Source: Christiangramia flava JLT2011 (GTDB lineage: Bacteria; Bacteroidota; Bacteroidia; Flavobacteriales; Flavobacteriaceae). From it: a DNA stretch of 64,000 bases. Each line of letters begins with the position of its first letter. Positions within the stretch are counted from its first letter, which is position 1. The translations under genes and the position numbers were made by a program. Positions 55,166 through 64,000 of the stretch are shown here, in pieces. The stretch lies in contig NZ_CP016359.1 in assembly GCF_001951155.1 (NCBI RefSeq), positions 1,946,001 to 2,010,000 of the forward strand. Direction: 5' to 3'. The notes below the pieces were generated by a model. The model was not told the origin of the DNA. It ran no database searches and was given only the letters and a program-made list of their open reading frames with translations.

Positions 55166-56062
55166 ATGAAGAATTTCGGCTGGCTGTACGCGTTTTGCTT
55201 TTCCGTGGTATTATTATCCTGTTCGGGAGAAGATTCGCCCAGGTATGATGGAGAAGAATCAGGAAATATTGGCAATTTCATCGGTTATAAGCAAACATAT
55301 AGTCAGTCAGGTGACGTTTATGAACATTCTTACGCCGATGGGAAACTACTGAAAACGACCATCAACGGGCAAACGAAGCTGGAAGTAGATTATAACGATA
55401 GCGACCAGCTGGTGCGAATGACCGAATATGTGGCTGGAGAAGTGTATACCGATCTTAAATATTCTTATGACAGTTCCGGAGAATTATCGGCTGTGGAAGA
55501 ATATGATGCGGAAAGTGGCAATTTTGTGAACCGGCAGATAAACTGGTCTGGTGACAAACTGGAAGTGCAGAAATTGAATACTACGCAGGCTAATTCCGGC
55601 AGAGTGGTTTTTACTTTCAACAATGATCGCCTGGATTTGTTTGAAGATTTCAATGGCAGCGGAACCCTGTTGCATTCCGATGATCTGAGTTACGACGCAA
55701 GTGGAAATGTGACCCAGAATTCAGTCTATACTTTTTACGAGGGACTGGGTTCAATTACAGAAGTTTTTGGTTACGAATACGACGATAAAGCCAATCCGCT
55801 TCAATATTTCTTTCAAAACTACACCTTACCTTTCCTGATCTTCGGTTCAAAACAGAAACTTTACAATTACGAAATTACTACGGCGCTTAGGGCTTTCGGT
55901 CCTAATAATCGTGTTAAAAATATTTATCCTTCAACATATTCTGAAAATCAAAAACTGGATATAGAGGTGGAATACGATGGCGATGCCATTATGAGTCAGA
56001 CTTTTATTTTTCGTCCGGAAGACGTGGTGATCCAGTATTTAGAATTTTTATATAGCGAATAA
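55166..56062 (+). CDS. YD-repeat-like lipoprotein
   Basis: From the ATG at 55166 the product has 298 residues and a lipoprotein signal (VVLLSC, Cys19). The body has a run of beta-hairpin, YD/RHS-like units (YNDSDQLVRMTEYV, YSYDSSGELSAVEEYD, LSYDASGNVTQNSVYTFY) without the C-terminal toxin of RHS systems. No known family is clear; surface role is only a guess. It follows miaB by 13 bp and is 5 bp ahead of the sigma-54 activator. Confidence 0.75.
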   Translation: MKNFGWLYAFCFSVVLLSCSGEDSPRYDGEESGNIGNFIGYKQTYSQSGDVYEHSYADGKLLKTTINGQTKLEVDYNDSDQLVRMTEYVAGEVYTDLKYSYDSSGELSAVEEYDAESGNFVNRQINWSGDKLEVQKLNTTQANSGRVVFTFNNDRLDLFEDFNGSGTLLHSDDLSYDASGNVTQNSVYTFYEGLGSITEVFGYEYDDKANPLQYFFQNYTLPFLIFGSKQKLYNYEITTALRAFGPNNRVKNIYPSTYSENQKLDIEVEYDGDAIMSQTFIFRPEDVVIQYLEFLYSE

Positions 56063-56067
56063 CTTTC

Positions 56068-57330
56068 ATGGAATCAGTTCAGGCAATTAAACAACGTTTT
56101 GGAATTATCGGGGATGACCCCAAGCTGAATCGTTCAATTGAAAAAGCGATACAGGTTGCTCCAACCGATATTTCGGTCCTGGTGACCGGTGAAAGCGGTG
56201 TGGGAAAAGAAAGTATCCCAAAGATCGTTCATTCGTTGTCCCATCGTAAACATAACAAATACATTGCGGTGAACTGCGGTGCAATTCCGGAAGGGACTAT
56301 AGACAGTGAACTTTTTGGTCACGAAAAAGGGGCTTTTACCGGTGCGACTCAAACCCGTTCGGGATATTTTGAGGAAGCTGATGGGGGAACCATTTTCCTG
56401 GACGAGGTTGGAGAACTACCGCTGCCTACGCAGGTGCGGTTACTTCGCGTTTTGGAGAACGGTGAATTCATCAAGGTGGGGAGTTCCAAAGTTCAGAAAA
56501 CCGATGTGCGCATCGTGGCGGCGACCAACATCAATATGTTTGAATCGATCAAAAAGGAAAAATTCCGCGAGGACCTCTATTACAGGCTGAGCACAGTGGA
56601 GATCAATTTACCCCCATTGCGGGAAAGAAAAGGGGATATTCACCTGCTTTTCAGAAAGTTTGCTGCAGATTTTGGGTTGAAATATAAAATGCCTACCATT
56701 AAACTGGAGGACGATGCTGTGGAATTATTAACGAAATATCGCTGGGGCGGGAATATCAGGCAGCTTCGGAATATTGCGGAACAAATATCTGTTCTGGAGC
56801 AGGAACGAAGCATTAATGCAGAAGAACTGAAACATTACCTGCCCGATGTAGGCAGTAATCTCCCTGCGGTGATTTCTGAAGCCAAAAAAGATTCCGATTT
56901 CAGCAACGAAAGAGAGATCCTCTATAAGGTGCTTTTTGATATGAAAAGCGACCTGAACGACCTCAAGAAACTCACGCTGAAGTTGATGGAAAATGGAAAT
57001 TCCAAGGAAGTGCAGGATGAAAATGAAGGCTTGATCCAGAAAATCTATGGCAGTAATGCGGAAGATATCGATGAAGCCAGTATCGATGAAGATGACCTGG
57101 AAGTGCTTCAAATCCCGCAACAGGGAACGCCTTCCAAACCTTCTGAAAAAGATAAATATTATTTTGCCGAGGAAATTGAGGAAGAAGAAACGCTTTCCCT
57201 GCAGGATAAAGAGCTGGAGTTGATCAAAAAATCGCTGGAGCGCCATAACGGGAAAAGGAAAGCCGCTGCGGAAGAACTGGGGATCAGCGAGCGCACGCTT
57301 TACCGAAAGATCAAACAATATAATTTATAG
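56068..57330 (+). CDS. sigma-54-dependent transcriptional activator without receiver domain
   Basis: The 420-residue protein has an AAA+ domain (~residues 15-245) with Walker A GESGVGKE (41-48), the GAFTGA loop (88-93) that contacts sigma-54, Walker B GGTIFLDEVGEL, and the arginine finger region YYRLSTVEINLPPLRER. An acidic linker of ~110 residues separates it from a C-terminal Fis-type HTH (AAAEELGISERTLYRKIKQY). No N-terminal sensor is present, as in PspF-like proteins. It therefore may be always active or controlled by a partner; likely targets unknown. Confidence 0.93.
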   Translation: MESVQAIKQRFGIIGDDPKLNRSIEKAIQVAPTDISVLVTGESGVGKESIPKIVHSLSHRKHNKYIAVNCGAIPEGTIDSELFGHEKGAFTGATQTRSGYFEEADGGTIFLDEVGELPLPTQVRLLRVLENGEFIKVGSSKVQKTDVRIVAATNINMFESIKKEKFREDLYYRLSTVEINLPPLRERKGDIHLLFRKFAADFGLKYKMPTIKLEDDAVELLTKYRWGGNIRQLRNIAEQISVLEQERSINAEELKHYLPDVGSNLPAVISEAKKDSDFSNEREILYKVLFDMKSDLNDLKKLTLKLMENGNSKEVQDENEGLIQKIYGSNAEDIDEASIDEDDLEVLQIPQQGTPSKPSEKDKYYFAEEIEEEETLSLQDKELELIKKSLERHNGKRKAAAEELGISERTLYRKIKQYNL

Positions 57331-57406
57331 CTTCCAGTTATTCTGTAATCCGGTTTACATGCCGGTTTTTACTGCGGAAAGCTAAAAATATAAGGCCTAA
57401 ATAAGA

Positions 57407-57910
57407 ATGAAAAAACCAATGATCATATTTTGCGCGGTGTTGCTGTCTACACTTCAGTCCTGCGGAATATATAGTTTTACCGGCGCTAACGTGGGTGAGG
57501 CGGAAACCTTTCAGGTGAACTTTTTCCAGAATAATGCCGATCTGGTAGAACCGGGAATAGACCGGGCTTTTACGCAATCGCTTCAGGAGTTGATCCAGAA
57601 CCAAACTCGGTTAAGCCTGGTGAACAATAACGGAGACCTGATCTTTGAAGGCGAGATCGTGGAATATTACATTTCGCCAATGTCGGCAACCGCCCAGAGC
57701 ACGGCGGCTCAAAACCGGCTCACAATTGGAATAAACGTACGGTATTACAATACCCTGGTGCCGGAACAGGACTTTGAAAGGCGTTTTTCGTTCTTTTATG
57801 ACTACCCGGCAAATGTGCAGTTAGTAGGGGCTAATTTACAAACTGCGCTGGATGAGATCTACAACCGCATCACTCAGGATGTATTCAACGCGGCATTAAG
57901 TAACTGGTAA
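57407..57910 (+). CDS. lptE: LPS-assembly lipoprotein LptE (LptE-like)
   Basis: The 167-residue lipoprotein (LLSTLQSC, Cys19) fits the LptE family of Bacteroidetes: SCGIYSFTGANVGEAETFQVNFFQN, FTQSLQELIQNQTRLSLV, the LTIGINVRYYNT strand, and LQTALDEIYNRITQDVFNAALSNW. LptE plugs the LptD outer membrane translocon for LPS. Its stop overlaps the next ATG (TAATGG). Confidence 0.88.
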   Translation: MKKPMIIFCAVLLSTLQSCGIYSFTGANVGEAETFQVNFFQNNADLVEPGIDRAFTQSLQELIQNQTRLSLVNNNGDLIFEGEIVEYYISPMSATAQSTAAQNRLTIGINVRYYNTLVPEQDFERRFSFFYDYPANVQLVGANLQTALDEIYNRITQDVFNAALSNW

Positions 57911-58779
57911 TGGATCAGGAACAGCTTACATATTTACTCGATCACCCGAAGGAAATTTCGGCGGAGCAAACCCGTGAGCTGGAAAAGATCATCGCCAAAT
58001 ATCCCTATTTTCAGGCTGCAAGAGCCATCAGGTTAAAAGGTTTGAAGGAATTCCAGGAATTCAGTTACAACCCGGCCCTGAAGAAAACAGCGGCTTACAC
58101 GGCTGACCGCAGCGTACTTTTCGATTTTATTACTTCGGAAGAATTCAGCCAGAATTCGATTGCCAAACAAATCAGGGAACAGGAAGAAAGGTTGAAGGAG
58201 ATTACGGTTTACGAGGCGGAGGAAATACATGGTCGCCGCAGCATCGATATCGATGAGGCGATCAAGATGAAGCAGTCTGAATCTGAAAGGGTGATGGATC
58301 CCGGCCTTTTTGAGAGGGCGCCAAAGCAGGAGGTTTCCAAAGAGGAAATTTCGGAAAAGGATCAGCTCGGAATTGGAAAGCCTCTGGAATTCAGCAAAAG
58401 TGAATCACATTCTTTCTCTGAATGGTTGAAGCTAACGAGGGCAAAGCCGATCGAACGCGAAGAAGAACAGGTTTCAGAAACCGATTCAGATTCCGAAGAA
58501 CGCTCACGAAAATTTGAGCTTATCGAAGAGTTTATTTCCAAGAATCCGAAGATCCAGCCTGTAAAATCGGCTCCGAAAGCCAACCTGGCAGAGCAGAGCC
58601 TGGCAACTCCGGAGGCCCTGATGACCGAGACCCTGGCGAAAGTTTACCTGGAACAGAAAAACTATAAAAAAGCCATTCAGGCATATAAAATTTTAATTTT
58701 GAAAAATCCCGAAAAAAGTGGTTTCTTTGCAGACCAAATTCGGGCAATACAGAAATTACAAGATACTAATAACGAATAA
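57910..58779 (+). CDS. TPR-containing protein of the lptE-secG operon
   Basis: The 289-residue protein is charged and helical. Near the C-terminus ETLAKVYLEQKNYKKAIQAYKILILKNPEKSGFFADQIRAIQKL is a clear tetratricopeptide motif. The remainder has a long acidic spacer (residues ~100-205). There is no signal peptide or transmembrane segment. It lies between lptE and secG with 1-2 bp spacing, so it may assist secretion or assembly, but its job is unknown. Confidence 0.75.
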   Translation: MDQEQLTYLLDHPKEISAEQTRELEKIIAKYPYFQAARAIRLKGLKEFQEFSYNPALKKTAAYTADRSVLFDFITSEEFSQNSIAKQIREQEERLKEITVYEAEEIHGRRSIDIDEAIKMKQSESERVMDPGLFERAPKQEVSKEEISEKDQLGIGKPLEFSKSESHSFSEWLKLTRAKPIEREEEQVSETDSDSEERSRKFELIEEFISKNPKIQPVKSAPKANLAEQSLATPEALMTETLAKVYLEQKNYKKAIQAYKILILKNPEKSGFFADQIRAIQKLQDTNNE

Positions 58780-58781
58780 GA

Positions 58782-59135
58782 ATGAGCACATTCACAATCT
58801 TTTTAGCGCTAATAATCATCGTGGCATTTTTGCTAGTGGTGGTGATCATGGTTCAGAATCCTAAAGGAGGCGGACTTTCTTCTTCTTTTGGTGGCGGCGG
58901 TCAACAAATGGGAGGAGTTAAGAAAACAACAGATTTTCTTGACAAGTCTACCTGGACACTGGCTACGGTTTTACTGGTTTTGATCCTTTTGTCTAACGTG
59001 ACGATCATGGACAGCCCGGTAGCCCAGGAAAGCGGGATCTTTGAAAGCGATGAGCCGGTAGAAACCAATATTCCTGCTCAGCCTGCCACAAATACGGCTA
59101 ATGATCAGGCTACTCAAGCTGACACGGCGCAGTAG
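58782..59135 (+). CDS. secG: preprotein translocase subunit SecG
   Basis: Small inner-membrane subunit of SecYEG. The 117 residues have two hydrophobic helices (FLALIIIVAFLLVVVIMVQNPKGGGLSSSFGGG with the conserved QNPKGGGL, and TLATVLLVLILLSNV). The C-terminal 40-residue acidic Thr/Ala/Gln tail is typical for Bacteroidetes. Confidence 0.95.
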   Translation: MSTFTIFLALIIIVAFLLVVVIMVQNPKGGGLSSSFGGGGQQMGGVKKTTDFLDKSTWTLATVLLVLILLSNVTIMDSPVAQESGIFESDEPVETNIPAQPATNTANDQATQADTAQ

Positions 59136-59157
59136 AAATACTCAAAATAGTACTATG

Positions 59158-59190
59158 AAAATGCCAGCTTATGACAAGCTGGCATTTTTG
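59158..59190 (+). terminator. terminator of the miaB-secG operon
   Basis: Stem AAATGCCAGCTT (59159-59170) with AAGCTGGCATTT (59176-59187), loop ATGAC, and a T-run follows. 22 bp after the secG stop. Confidence 0.9.
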
Positions 59191-59198
59191 TTTTCGGC

Positions 59199-59230
59199 TT
59201 TGGCAGAAATCCCCTGATGGCATAATTTTC
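59199..59230 (+). promoter_or_regulatory. candidate promoter of groS-groL
   Basis: TTTG (59199-59202), a 20-bp spacer, and TAATTTTC (59223-59230), one base off the TAnnTTTG consensus. The groS ATG lies 57 bp downstream. No CIRCE element (a long inverted repeat for HrcA) is visible. Confidence 0.4.
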
Positions 59231-59287
59231 GAAATATTCGTTACCGATCATTAAAAATTTATTTAACCTAAATAATTAGAGAAAAAA

Positions 59288-59563
59288 ATGGGACTAAACG
59301 TTAAACCGCTTTCAGACAGGGTTGTTGTAGAACCTGTTGCAGCAGAAACCAAAACTGCTTCTGGTATCATCATTCCTGAGACCGCAAAAGAAAAACCTCA
59401 AAGAGGAAAAGTTGTGGCCGTAGGAAAAGGTACCAAAGATCATGAAATGACCGTAAAAGAAGGAGACATGGTGCTTTATGGAAAATACGCCGGAACCGAA
59501 TTCAAATTCGACGGGGTAGATTACCTGATCATGCGGGAAGATGACATACTAGCGATAGTATAA
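59288..59563 (+). CDS. groS: co-chaperonin GroES
   Basis: Cap of the GroEL folding chamber. The 91 residues contain [47 protein letters not shown], the mobile loop segment, and [33 protein letters not shown]. Followed by groL after 95 bp. Confidence 0.98.
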   Translation: MGLNVKPLSDRVVVEPVAAETKTASGIIIPETAKEKPQRGKVVAVGKGTKDHEMTVKEGDMVLYGKYAGTEFKFDGVDYLIMREDDILAIV

Positions 59564-59652
59564 GTTTCAAAAAAGTATAGGAAGGTTTCTCTTCCGCAAT
59601 TCAAAAAAAATTAATTAACCAGTTTAAGAGAATTCATTCTCTCAAAAATTAA

Positions 59653-61296
<1,644 letters not shown>

Positions 61297-61316
61297 TCAT
61301 CTCCCATAGATAAATT

Positions 61317-61346
61317 AAAAACCCGACTTGTATGTCGGGTTTTTTT
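61317..61346. terminator. shared terminator of groL and the 38-residue gene
   Basis: Stem ACCCGAC (61321-61327) with GTCGGGT (61334-61340), flanked by A-run and T-run, serves groL rightward and, because the T-run on the other strand is also present, the convergent small gene. Confidence 0.85.
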
Positions 61347-61461
61347 ATATTCCTAGACCATCGTTGAAATGTTCCCAATCCTGTATGATATGGTAACAGG
61401 CTGCAACGACCAGTATCAGGATCGCCCATTTCAGTAATTCTTTTTTAGGTAATTTTTTCAT
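61345..61461 (-). CDS. 38-residue single-pass membrane peptide
   Basis: From the ATG at 61459-61461 to TAA at 61345-61347 there are 38 codons. The peptide has a basic start, MKKLPKKELLK, then a hydrophobic helix, WAILILVVAACYHII, and an acidic end, QDWEHFNDGLGI. Positive-inside rules predict a small inner-membrane protein with its N-terminus in the cytoplasm. It is convergent to groL and shares its terminator. Function unknown; I have no memory of a named family. Confidence 0.65.
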   Translation of the reverse strand: MKKLPKKELLKWAILILVVAACYHIIQDWEHFNDGLGI

Positions 61462-61470
61462 TTGTAGCGT

Positions 61471-61923
61471 TTAGTTGTTCATAAAATCGAAAGCCCCTTT
61501 TCTCAGGTTGATGCCATATTCCAGATATGCTTTCAGGCAGGCTAGAAAATTAGCCCAGCCCTCGCTGTTCCTTCCGTACCATGCAATACCTTCCTCGCTC
61601 TGAGGCATTTTGCCCTCGGTTATATGAACGACGGTTTTGTTCCCCTCCCGTTCTTCCAGTTTCATCGTAACCAGCAATTGTTTTCCCTGGGAACCTTCCC
61701 AACGGAAACTGATGAATTCACCCGCTACGACTTTTTCTACTTCCACGGGAAAAGAACCTTCAAATTCGGGAAATCTCCAGGTTACTATTTTCCCGTTTTC
61801 CATTCTTCCGGTACTTTCAGAAATGAAATAATGAGACATTTTCTCAGGGTTTACGATCGCTTCGAATACTTCTGAAGCGGGTTTCAGGACCTGTATGGAG
61901 GCTTTGATTTCCAGTTCGTTCAT
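61471..61923 (-). CDS. SRPBCC (AHSA1-like) domain protein
   Basis: From the ATG at 61923 the 150-residue product fits the START/SRPBCC fold of AHSA1-type proteins: IKASIQVLKPASEVFEAIVNPEKMSHYFISE, the beta-strands GEFISFRWEGSQGKQLLVTMKLEE, and the C-terminal helix GWANFLACLKAYLEYGINLRKGAFDF. The extended start at 61968 adds 15 residues and is less likely. It may bind a hydrophobic ligand; role unknown. Confidence 0.88.
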   Translation of the reverse strand: MNELEIKASIQVLKPASEVFEAIVNPEKMSHYFISESTGRMENGKIVTWRFPEFEGSFPVEVEKVVAGEFISFRWEGSQGKQLLVTMKLEEREGNKTVVHITEGKMPQSEEGIAWYGRNSEGWANFLACLKAYLEYGINLRKGAFDFMNN

Positions 61924-62025
61924 TGTCGTTGTTTTTTTAAATTTCTGAAAAATATTCCGGCAGGCCATAATCTGGCTGGAAAGACTTCTAAAATTAAGTA
62001 TCTTCCCGATGAAAACGCGATTGGA

Positions 62026-63501
62026 ATGTCTTCAGTTTTAAAGAAAATCACCTTATTCGCCGGTCCGGCGATTTTTTTATTCTTGCAATTTCTGGGCGGG
62101 CCAGAAGGTCTGTCTGAAAATGCCTTTTCCGTCCTCTGTGTGACCATCTGGATGGCGCTCTGGTGGGTGACGGAGGCGGTTCCGATTGCTGTGACTGCTC
62201 TTTTGCCTATCGTTCTTTTTCCTTTGACCGGAGCGATAGACATTGGAACTACGACGGAATCTTACGGCCATAAATATGTGTTTTTGTACCTCGGTGGGTT
62301 CATCCTCGCGGCGGCTATCGAACGCTGGGGTTTACATAAAAGAATTGCTTTGAACATCATCAACCTTATCGGGTCGAATATCAAGAAGATTATCTTAGGC
62401 TTCATGCTGGCGACTGCATTCCTGTCTATGTGGATCTCCAATACCGCGACTTCAGTAATGATGCTGCCTATTGGAACGGCTATTATCGCCCAGCTGAAAG
62501 ATAATCCGAAAACGGTCGAAAATGAAACCGAGATCTTCGGAAAAGCCCTTATGTTGGCCATTGCCTACAGTGCCTCTATTGGTGGGATCGCTACGCTTAT
62601 AGGAACACCGCCTAACCTGGTCCTGGCCGGAATCGTGGAAGAATTATACGGGATCGAAATTTCCTTTAGTAAATGGATCGTCCTGGGTCTCCCGGTTTCC
62701 GCGCTGGTTTTGTTCCTGTGTTATCAATATTTGACATCCAGGGCATTTGATTTTAAACAAAAGGAATTTCCCGGTGGTAAACAGGAAATCAGGCGGCTTC
62801 TGAAGCAATTAGGGAACATGCGCGCTTCGGAAAAAAGAGTGATGATTATTTTTATCATTACCGCCTTTTGCTGGATCAGCCGAAGTTTTTTACTTCAGAA
62901 GCTTTTTCCGGCAATAGACGACACGATCATAGCGATGGCGGCGGCGGTCCTGCTTTTCCTCGTCCCGGCAGGAGACGCTGACCGAAAATTGCTCACCTGG
63001 GAAGAAGCGGTGCAGATTCCCTGGGGCATTATCATTCTCTTTGGAGGAGGGATGGCGCTGGCTACCGGTTTTAGCGAGACCGGCCTGGCAGAATGGATCG
63101 GGAGTCAGTTGGTGAACCTGGAAAACCTTCCGTTATTGTTACTGGTTGTGATCCTGGTAGCCGCCGTAAATTTCTTAACCGAAATCACTTCGAACCTCGC
63201 AACAACAGCCATGCTCTTACCCATTTTGGCCTCGATGGCGCTGGCCCTTAACCTGCATCCATACTTTTTGATGGTAGGAGCCACCCTTGCCGCATCCTGT
63301 GCTTTTATGCTTCCCGTTGCCACGCCGCCCAATGCGGTGGTTTTTGGTTCCGGATACCTGAAAATACCCGATATGATCCGAACCGGTTTCTGGCTGAATA
63401 TACTTTCGATAGTAGTGATCAGCTTAATAATCTACTTCGGTCTGCCGTATTTATGGGATTTTGATCCCCGGGAAATTCCTTCGAAATTCACCGGAAATTA
63501 A
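62026..63501 (+). CDS. DASS-family sodium-coupled anion transporter (SLC13)
   Basis: The 491-residue membrane protein has ~12 helices and the DASS features: ALWWVTEAVPIAVTALLPIVLFPLTG, AFLSMWISNTATSVMMLPIG, IGGIATLIGTPPNLVLAG (the SNT and TPPN motifs), and FLTEITSNLATTAMLLPI with the second SNT. It likely imports dicarboxylates, or a related anion such as sulfate, with Na+. It overlaps the 3' end of the AraC-type gene by 4 bp, convergently. Confidence 0.93.
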   Translation: MSSVLKKITLFAGPAIFLFLQFLGGPEGLSENAFSVLCVTIWMALWWVTEAVPIAVTALLPIVLFPLTGAIDIGTTTESYGHKYVFLYLGGFILAAAIERWGLHKRIALNIINLIGSNIKKIILGFMLATAFLSMWISNTATSVMMLPIGTAIIAQLKDNPKTVENETEIFGKALMLAIAYSASIGGIATLIGTPPNLVLAGIVEELYGIEISFSKWIVLGLPVSALVLFLCYQYLTSRAFDFKQKEFPGGKQEIRRLLKQLGNMRASEKRVMIIFIITAFCWISRSFLLQKLFPAIDDTIIAMAAAVLLFLVPAGDADRKLLTWEEAVQIPWGIIILFGGGMALATGFSETGLAEWIGSQLVNLENLPLLLLVVILVAAVNFLTEITSNLATTAMLLPILASMALALNLHPYFLMVGATLAASCAFMLPVATPPNAVVFGSGYLKIPDMIRTGFWLNILSIVVISLIIYFGLPYLWDFDPREIPSKFTGN

Positions 63502-64000
63502 TCCTGGTCATCCAGTTCTTCCTTGATAGCTTTCCGGGCTTTCAGGAAATATTTCGGACTCACGCCGTAGTTCTCTTTAAATACTTTTGAAAAGTAGCTT
63601 CTGTTATTCAAACCTATCGCTGTCACGATCTCTGAAATATTCTTTTCAGAATTCATCAGCATTTCCTTCGCGGCTTCCAGTTTTACCTGCTGCATGTATT
63701 TGTTCACGGTAAGATTGTACACATATTTGAAGCCTTCCTGAAGTTTGTTCACGTTGGTTCCGGCCTCCTTGGCGAGCGCTTCCACCGTATGATTGGTGCT
63801 GAGGTCGCCCTGGATGCGTTTAGCCACGTAATCCACTTTTTGGATGTCTGATTTCCGAAGGATCTGCGGAAGATTGTCACTGTTTTCGTCATCCTGGTAC
63901 TGTGCGATCTGGATCACCAGCATCTCGAAAGCTTTTCCCTCCAGGAACAGGCTTCGAAGGAAACCGGTGTGCTCCTTGATGTTGATCTCTTCCATCAAAT
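63498..64000 (-). CDS. AraC-family transcriptional regulator, partial
   Basis: The frame runs off the right edge. The visible ~167 residues include a C-terminal AraC/XylS double HTH (~residues 65-150): SDIQKVDYVAKRIQGDLSTNHTVEALAKEAGTNVNKLQEGFKYVYNLTVNKYMQQVKLEAAKEML and EIVTAIGLNNRSYFSKVFKENYGVSPKYF. The TTG/ATG near the edge are not reliable starts. The regulated gene is not known; the neighbouring DASS transporter is a possibility. Confidence 0.88.
   Translation of the reverse strand, partial: LMEEINIKEHTGFLRSLFLEGKAFEMLVIQIAQYQDDENSDNLPQILRKSDIQKVDYVAKRIQGDLSTNHTVEALAKEAGTNVNKLQEGFKYVYNLTVNKYMQQVKLEAAKEMLMNSEKNISEIVTAIGLNNRSYFSKVFKENYGVSPKYFLKARKAIKEELDDQD

Noticed and set aside
54466..55281. 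271-residue open frame antisense to miaB
   Set aside because: Shadow of the radical SAM gene; the His/Phe-rich product has no signal, fold motif or start context.

Overview
The window is chromosomal DNA from a member of the Bacteroidetes, almost certainly Flavobacteriaceae (Gramella/Christiangramia-like or a near relative; the genus cannot be fixed from sequence alone). Evidence: a type IX secretion sorting domain at the left edge, the gliding genes gldD and gldE next to ssb and mutY, DUF4270 and LVIVD lipoproteins, an atpD-atpC pair separated from the other ATP synthase genes, many TAnnTTTG -7 promoter boxes with TTG about 19-20 bp upstream, and few Shine-Dalgarno sequences. I see no rRNA, tRNA, CRISPR array, prophage or insertion sequence. 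Most of the window is dense core genome with no non-coding gap above 300 bp.

Layout. 0-9 kb: end of a T9SS-exported GEVED protein, exonuclease III, an OmpA lipoprotein, a Dps-like ferritin with a signal peptide, an aldo/keto reductase, then a leftward run panC-panD-flippase-esterase-like protein-radA-M23 lipoprotein. 10-19 kb: a half-size glycogen-synthase-like protein, DUF4270 lipoprotein, glmS, an MBOAT/AlgJ-like O-acylation pair, and atpD-atpC. 19-28 kb: an M61 peptidase, a small HTH regulator with a DUF2975 membrane protein behind a striking operator-like promoter, a complete mrpABCDEFG Na+/H+ antiporter operon, and an MgtC-family protein. 28-36 kb: a biotin locus (bioF, bioD, bioA, SET-domain protein, ketoacyl synthase, bioB) followed by two tandem JmjC/cupin-like proteins and a convergent recX.

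36-48 kb: a serine hydrolase, DUF892 protein, RNase G, an unusually basic 29-residue protein, HU, then mutY-ssb-gldE-gldD, an EamA transporter, and a two-gene M16 peptidase operon. 49-64 kb: rplU-rpmA with an extended L21, a TIGR03643 protein, a carboxylesterase, an LVIVD lipoprotein, miaB followed by a lipoprotein, an orphan sigma-54 activator, lptE, a TPR-like protein and secG, then groS-groL, a 38-residue membrane peptide, an SRPBCC protein, a DASS transporter and a truncated AraC-type regulator at the right edge.

The accessory-looking signals I rate highest are the SET plus double-JmjC set inside the biotin locus (with a near-perfect Shine-Dalgarno on the SET gene and a BirA-like inverted repeat before bioB), the repeated quasi-palindromes that bracket the -7 box of the DUF2975/HTH operon, the very small genes for a 29-residue basic protein and a 38-residue membrane peptide, and several family members with altered catalytic or domain layout (Asp in place of Ser in the esterase, a half glycogen synthase, an exported Dps, L21 with a C-terminal SAP/Rho-N-like tail).
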